Assembly: GCF_001567565.1 (NCBI RefSeq)
Contig: NZ_LSSW01000031.1
Coordinates: 124,001-188,000 of the forward strand
From: Ectopseudomonas composti
Lineage (GTDB): Bacteria > Pseudomonadota > Gammaproteobacteria > Pseudomonadales > Pseudomonadaceae
DNA length: 64,000 bases
Direction: 5' to 3'
The notes below the pieces were generated by a model that ran no database searches, had not been told where the DNA came from, and saw only the letters and a program-made list of their open reading frames with translations. Made by a program: the position numbers and the translations under genes. Of the stretch, positions 61,110 through 64,000 are shown in pieces. The first letter of the stretch is position 1, and every line of letters begins with the position of its first letter.

Positions 61110-63842
61110 ATGACGATCACCCGTTTGTCCTCACGCACCCATGCGCTGGATCAGAGTTTTCTCGCCGAGCATCTCAAAGGAGCTCGGCGCTATCGGCGAA
61201 TTGCCGGCTATTTCACTAGTTCGCTGTTTGAGGTTGCCGGAGAGCTGATCGATCAGATTCCCGAGGTGCAGATTGTTTGCAATGCGGACATTCAGGCAGA
61301 TGACTTGCGGGTGGCCCAGGTGTGTGAGGCGAAGCTGCTGGGGAAGCTGAACGAACGCTCGGTCGAGATTGAATCGCTGCTGAATCGCGAACGCTACCAA
61401 CGACTGGCCTCATTTCTGGAGAAACGTGGCCAGGTTATCCGGGTTGCTCCGGATAGCGCCTGTGGCTTTGTGCATGGCAAGGCTGGGGTGATCGATCTGG
61501 CCGATGGCCGCAAGCTAGGCTTCATTGGCTCAATGAACGAAACCAGCAGTGGTTGGCAGAGCCACTACGAAATCCTCTGGTCAGATGATTCCCCGGAGGG
61601 CGTCGCCTGGATCGAGGCTGAGTTTGATTACCTATGGAATGCAGCCAAGCCCCTGCCAGAAGCGGTGTGCCGGGAGATTACTCGGCGCAGTCATCGTCAT
61701 GAGGTATCCATCGAAGAGGTGGAAGAACCTGAGCAAATTGCCCCGGCTGCCTTGATCGAGTCACCGCTGTATCGCGAAGGGTTTTCTCTACAACCCTGGC
61801 AGCAGGGATTCGTCACCGAATGCCTGAAGCATTACCAAGAATATGGCGTTGTCCGTTTGCTGCTAGCTGATGAGGTCGGCTTAGGAAAAACACTTTCCAT
61901 GGGCACGGCTGCATTGGCGTTATGCCTACTGGCCGAACAGAAAGGACGCAGTAAGCCCGTTATCATCTTTGCACCGGCAACCCTCTGCGAGCAGTGGCAG
62001 ACCGAGATGATGGACAAGTTGGGTATCCCCTGTGCGCGGTGGCAGACCCAGCAGAAAGCCTGGCTCGACGAGCAAGGACGAGCGATCTCTGCCGATGGCG
62101 CTGGCCATGTTGCAAACTGTCCGCTGAGGATCGGCATCATCTCAACCGGCCTGATGCTGCGCGACTCGCCGGAGAAGGCGCATCTGCTCGGACTACGTGG
62201 CGGCTTTGGGCTGGTGATACTCGACGAAGCTCATAAGGCGCGCACCCGGCAGGGAATGGGCAAGGATGCGGGCACACCGAATGAGCTATTGGCGTTCATC
62301 CGTGACATTGCTGCCCGTTCAGACCATGTGCTCCTTGGTACGGCAACGCCAATCCAGACTCGCCGGGAGGATTTATGGGATTTGGTCCGGGTTCTGCACC
62401 AGGGCAAAGGTAATTTCGTCTTGGGCGGAGATTTTTCAGAGTGGCACAGACCCAAGGACATTATCCCGATCCTCTCTGGAGAAGAGGACGTCACGGATGC
62501 AGGTTATGCCTGGCGGTTGCTTCGTGCGCCTTTACCCACAGTCAATTCGACTCAGGATAGCCAGGCGAGGCGGCTTTACAGCCTGATTCGCCAGGATCTT
62601 GGGCTATCGCAGAGCGAGTGGCTTGGCGGCTCATACTCCGAGCTGGGTGAGGATGCTCGTGAGGTACTTGAGGATGCGCTGGAGCGTCGTGTCGCTGGGG
62701 CTAGCTTCTTCCAGCGCGAGAATCCATTTGTGCGCCATGTCGTGCTGCGCAAACGTACCACGCTTGAAAATGAGGGGCTTCTCAAGGCCATTGGTGTGGA
62801 CGTTCATCCTGACGCCGGACTGGTAAAGGATGTTCATCGCTTCCATGCATTGTTTGAGGGGTTGGCCCTGCGTTCTAGTGACGACTTCCGTGAGGCTTAC
62901 AGCCAGGCTCGTGGCTTCGGCAAGGCTTTGGCAAGCAGCGGACGTGGAAGCGGCTTCATGAAGAACCTGATGGAACAGCGCATCTGCAGCAGCATCGTTG
63001 CGGGGATCAACACCGCAACCAAACTGCTGGGCGGAGAGACGATCACTGAAGAAAGTGACGAGGGCGAGGTTTCGGTGCAAGTACAAAGCACCGATGAGCA
63101 GCTGGCCCTGGAGCGGTTGCTGGACCGCCTGAAGCGGGTCAAGGAAGATCCAAAACTTAAGGCGATCCTGCACTATCTGGAGAACGAAGGTTGGCGTGAG
63201 CTTGGCTGCATTATCTTCAGCCAATACTACGATACGGCTCGCTGGGTGGCTGAATCGCTCGCTGCACGCTACCCCGATGAGGCGGTTGGCCTGTATGCGG
63301 GGGCTGGTCGGAGCCGGCTCTATCGAAAAGGTGACAGCGTGGCCATTGAGCGCGAAACACTCAAGCGCATGGTCGCAGACCGCAAGCTCCGCTTGATGAT
63401 CGCTACCGATGCTGCCTGCGAAGGCCTCAACCTGCAGACGCTGGGTACGCTGATCAACGTAGACTTACCATGGAATCCGACCAAACTTGAACAGCGCATC
63501 GGCCGCATCAAGCGTTTCGGTCAGACACGCGACAAGGTGGACATGCTCAACCTCGTGAACGAGCAGACGGTGGACGAGAAAGTCTACGACCGCCTTTCCG
63601 AACGCATGAAGGACCGCTTTGATCTGTTCGGATCGTTGCCGGACACCATAAAGGACGAATGGATTGACGACATCGAGCATCTGGGAGAATTAATGGATCA
63701 GTACATCAATGCCCAGAAACAGGAAACTGGCTTCGATCTGCGCTACAACGCTACCATGCGCCCAACCGATAACGACTGGCGCAACTGCGCACAGGTCTTG
63801 TCGCGTCGAGATTTTGAGACGCTGATGAGGAAGGGCTGGTGA
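61110..63842 (+). CDS. PLD-fold plus SNF2 helicase
   Basis: 910 aa. The N-terminal PLD-like domain (about 1-190) has CGFVHGKAGVIDLADGRKLGFIGSMNETSSGW (H122, K124 and the following SxNE); a second half-site is not obvious, so it may dimerise to form one active site. The SNF2 core has LLLADEVGLGKTLSMGTAAL (253-261 for the P loop), DEAH at 372-375, and ATDAACEGLNLQTLGTLINVDLPWNPTKLEQRIGRIKRFGQ. This is the probable effector that translocates on and cuts unmethylated DNA. It is the last gene of the set. Confidence 0.88.
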   Translation: MTITRLSSRTHALDQSFLAEHLKGARRYRRIAGYFTSSLFEVAGELIDQIPEVQIVCNADIQADDLRVAQVCEAKLLGKLNERSVEIESLLNRERYQRLASFLEKRGQVIRVAPDSACGFVHGKAGVIDLADGRKLGFIGSMNETSSGWQSHYEILWSDDSPEGVAWIEAEFDYLWNAAKPLPEAVCREITRRSHRHEVSIEEVEEPEQIAPAALIESPLYREGFSLQPWQQGFVTECLKHYQEYGVVRLLLADEVGLGKTLSMGTAALALCLLAEQKGRSKPVIIFAPATLCEQWQTEMMDKLGIPCARWQTQQKAWLDEQGRAISADGAGHVANCPLRIGIISTGLMLRDSPEKAHLLGLRGGFGLVILDEAHKARTRQGMGKDAGTPNELLAFIRDIAARSDHVLLGTATPIQTRREDLWDLVRVLHQGKGNFVLGGDFSEWHRPKDIIPILSGEEDVTDAGYAWRLLRAPLPTVNSTQDSQARRLYSLIRQDLGLSQSEWLGGSYSELGEDAREVLEDALERRVAGASFFQRENPFVRHVVLRKRTTLENEGLLKAIGVDVHPDAGLVKDVHRFHALFEGLALRSSDDFREAYSQARGFGKALASSGRGSGFMKNLMEQRICSSIVAGINTATKLLGGETITEESDEGEVSVQVQSTDEQLALERLLDRLKRVKEDPKLKAILHYLENEGWRELGCIIFSQYYDTARWVAESLAARYPDEAVGLYAGAGRSRLYRKGDSVAIERETLKRMVADRKLRLMIATDAACEGLNLQTLGTLINVDLPWNPTKLEQRIGRIKRFGQTRDKVDMLNLVNEQTVDEKVYDRLSERMKDRFDLFGSLPDTIKDEWIDDIEHLGELMDQYINAQKQETGFDLRYNATMRPTDNDWRNCAQVLSRRDFETLMRKGW

Positions 63843-64000
63843 TTGCTAGCGGCACTGCCTAACAGGCAGCATGCCGGCACCACCTGCAACGATTAGTACG
63901 AGCATGCAGACGACACCGCATACGCCTTGGTTTTGCTTCATCAAACAGAGGCTGTTACCGAGTCTGGGCAGTACCTAATGCTCCGTTAGCAAGGATCAGC
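63843..64000. other. Non-coding end of window
   Basis: No coding frame is supported. An imperfect repeat CTGCCTAACAGGCAG (63857-63871) is a 5-bp hairpin that might end the helicase transcript. No tRNA 3'-end copy (attachment site) is seen here, so the island continues beyond the window or its end is not marked. Confidence 0.4.

Noticed and set aside
49017..63842. Calling block D a standard BREX or DISARM system
   Set aside because: No PglZ, BrxL, DrmA or DrmB genes are present; only the ATPase, methylase and helicase classes are shared.
13021..64000. CRISPR array or cas genes, looked for because of the CARF-like domain
   Set aside because: No regularly spaced repeats and no Cas proteins were seen, so the CARF regulator is not part of a CRISPR locus here.
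13021..64000. Second copy of the tRNA-Pro 3' end (att site) or an intact integrase
   Set aside because: No repeat of GTTCGAATCACTCCGTCCCG and no integrase catalytic motifs were found in the window; the other island end probably lies outside.

Overview
The window reads as a Pseudomonas chromosome. Support comes from an ErcA/ErcS-type pair, PA2779/PA2778-family genes, the thrS-infC-rpmI-rplT-pheS-pheT-ihfA-merR order, and GC-rich codon use. It splits into a conserved core (1 to about 13.0 kb) and a large accessory region that starts right after a tRNA-Pro(GGG) gene and runs to the end of the window.

Core (1-13,020): the 3' end of an iron-type alcohol dehydrogenase-like gene (ErcA-like) with an overlapping hybrid histidine kinase; a PA2779/PA2778-type pair (small membrane protein plus a C39-like/TPR lipoprotein); a convergent FAD oxidoreductase of the gamma-glutamylputrescine oxidase type; tRNA-Val(GAC); the translation operon thrS to ihfA with a MerR-like gene; and tRNA-Pro(GGG).

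Accessory block A (13.1-26.3 kb) is the most unusual locus. Two divergent operons meet near 20.0 kb. The minus-strand operon encodes a UPF1-like SF1 helicase, an unrecognised 379-aa protein, a two-motif phospholipase D (PLD)-fold protein, and last an RtcR-like sigma-54 activator whose N-terminus looks like a CARF ligand-sensor domain. A near-perfect sigma-54 promoter (GGCAC-N5-TTGCA) sits just upstream of the helicase gene. The plus-strand operon encodes a DUF6361 protein, a second PLD-fold protein and a 1056-aa SF2 helicase. I read this as a signal-gated nucleic-acid defence or repair cassette; that function is inference.

Accessory block B (26.3-37.8 kb) holds mobile-element genes: YfjI/DUF3987, an inovirus Gp2/YfjJ-like protein, AlpA, an XRE regulator, RadC, a YqaJ-type recombinase nuclease, DUF932, and small hypothetical genes often separated by hairpins. 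No intact integrase is visible. A 39-codon integrase-tail-like remnant lies next to tRNA-Pro.

Accessory block C (36.8-48.9 kb) carries two WYL-domain regulators. One is divergent from a Sel1-repeat / unknown / PD-(D/E)xK-nuclease cassette. The other is divergent from rmuC and a peptidase M15-like gene. A 40-bp promoter/operator block containing the palindrome TTTACNNGTACNNGTAAA occurs beside the second WYL gene and again upstream of the 47.3 kb gene. A decayed Phd/RelE toxin-antitoxin pair lies between the two.

Accessory block D (49.0-63.8 kb) is a co-directional set: SNF2/RapA-like helicase, Hsp70/actin-fold ATPase, ribbon-helix-helix protein, DUF499 P-loop ATPase, DUF3780, DUF1156 adenine methylase with DPPY, and a PLD+SNF2 helicase. 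It looks like a methylation-linked anti-phage system of the BREX/DISARM-like kind. The whole accessory half reads as a defence island inserted at tRNA-Pro.
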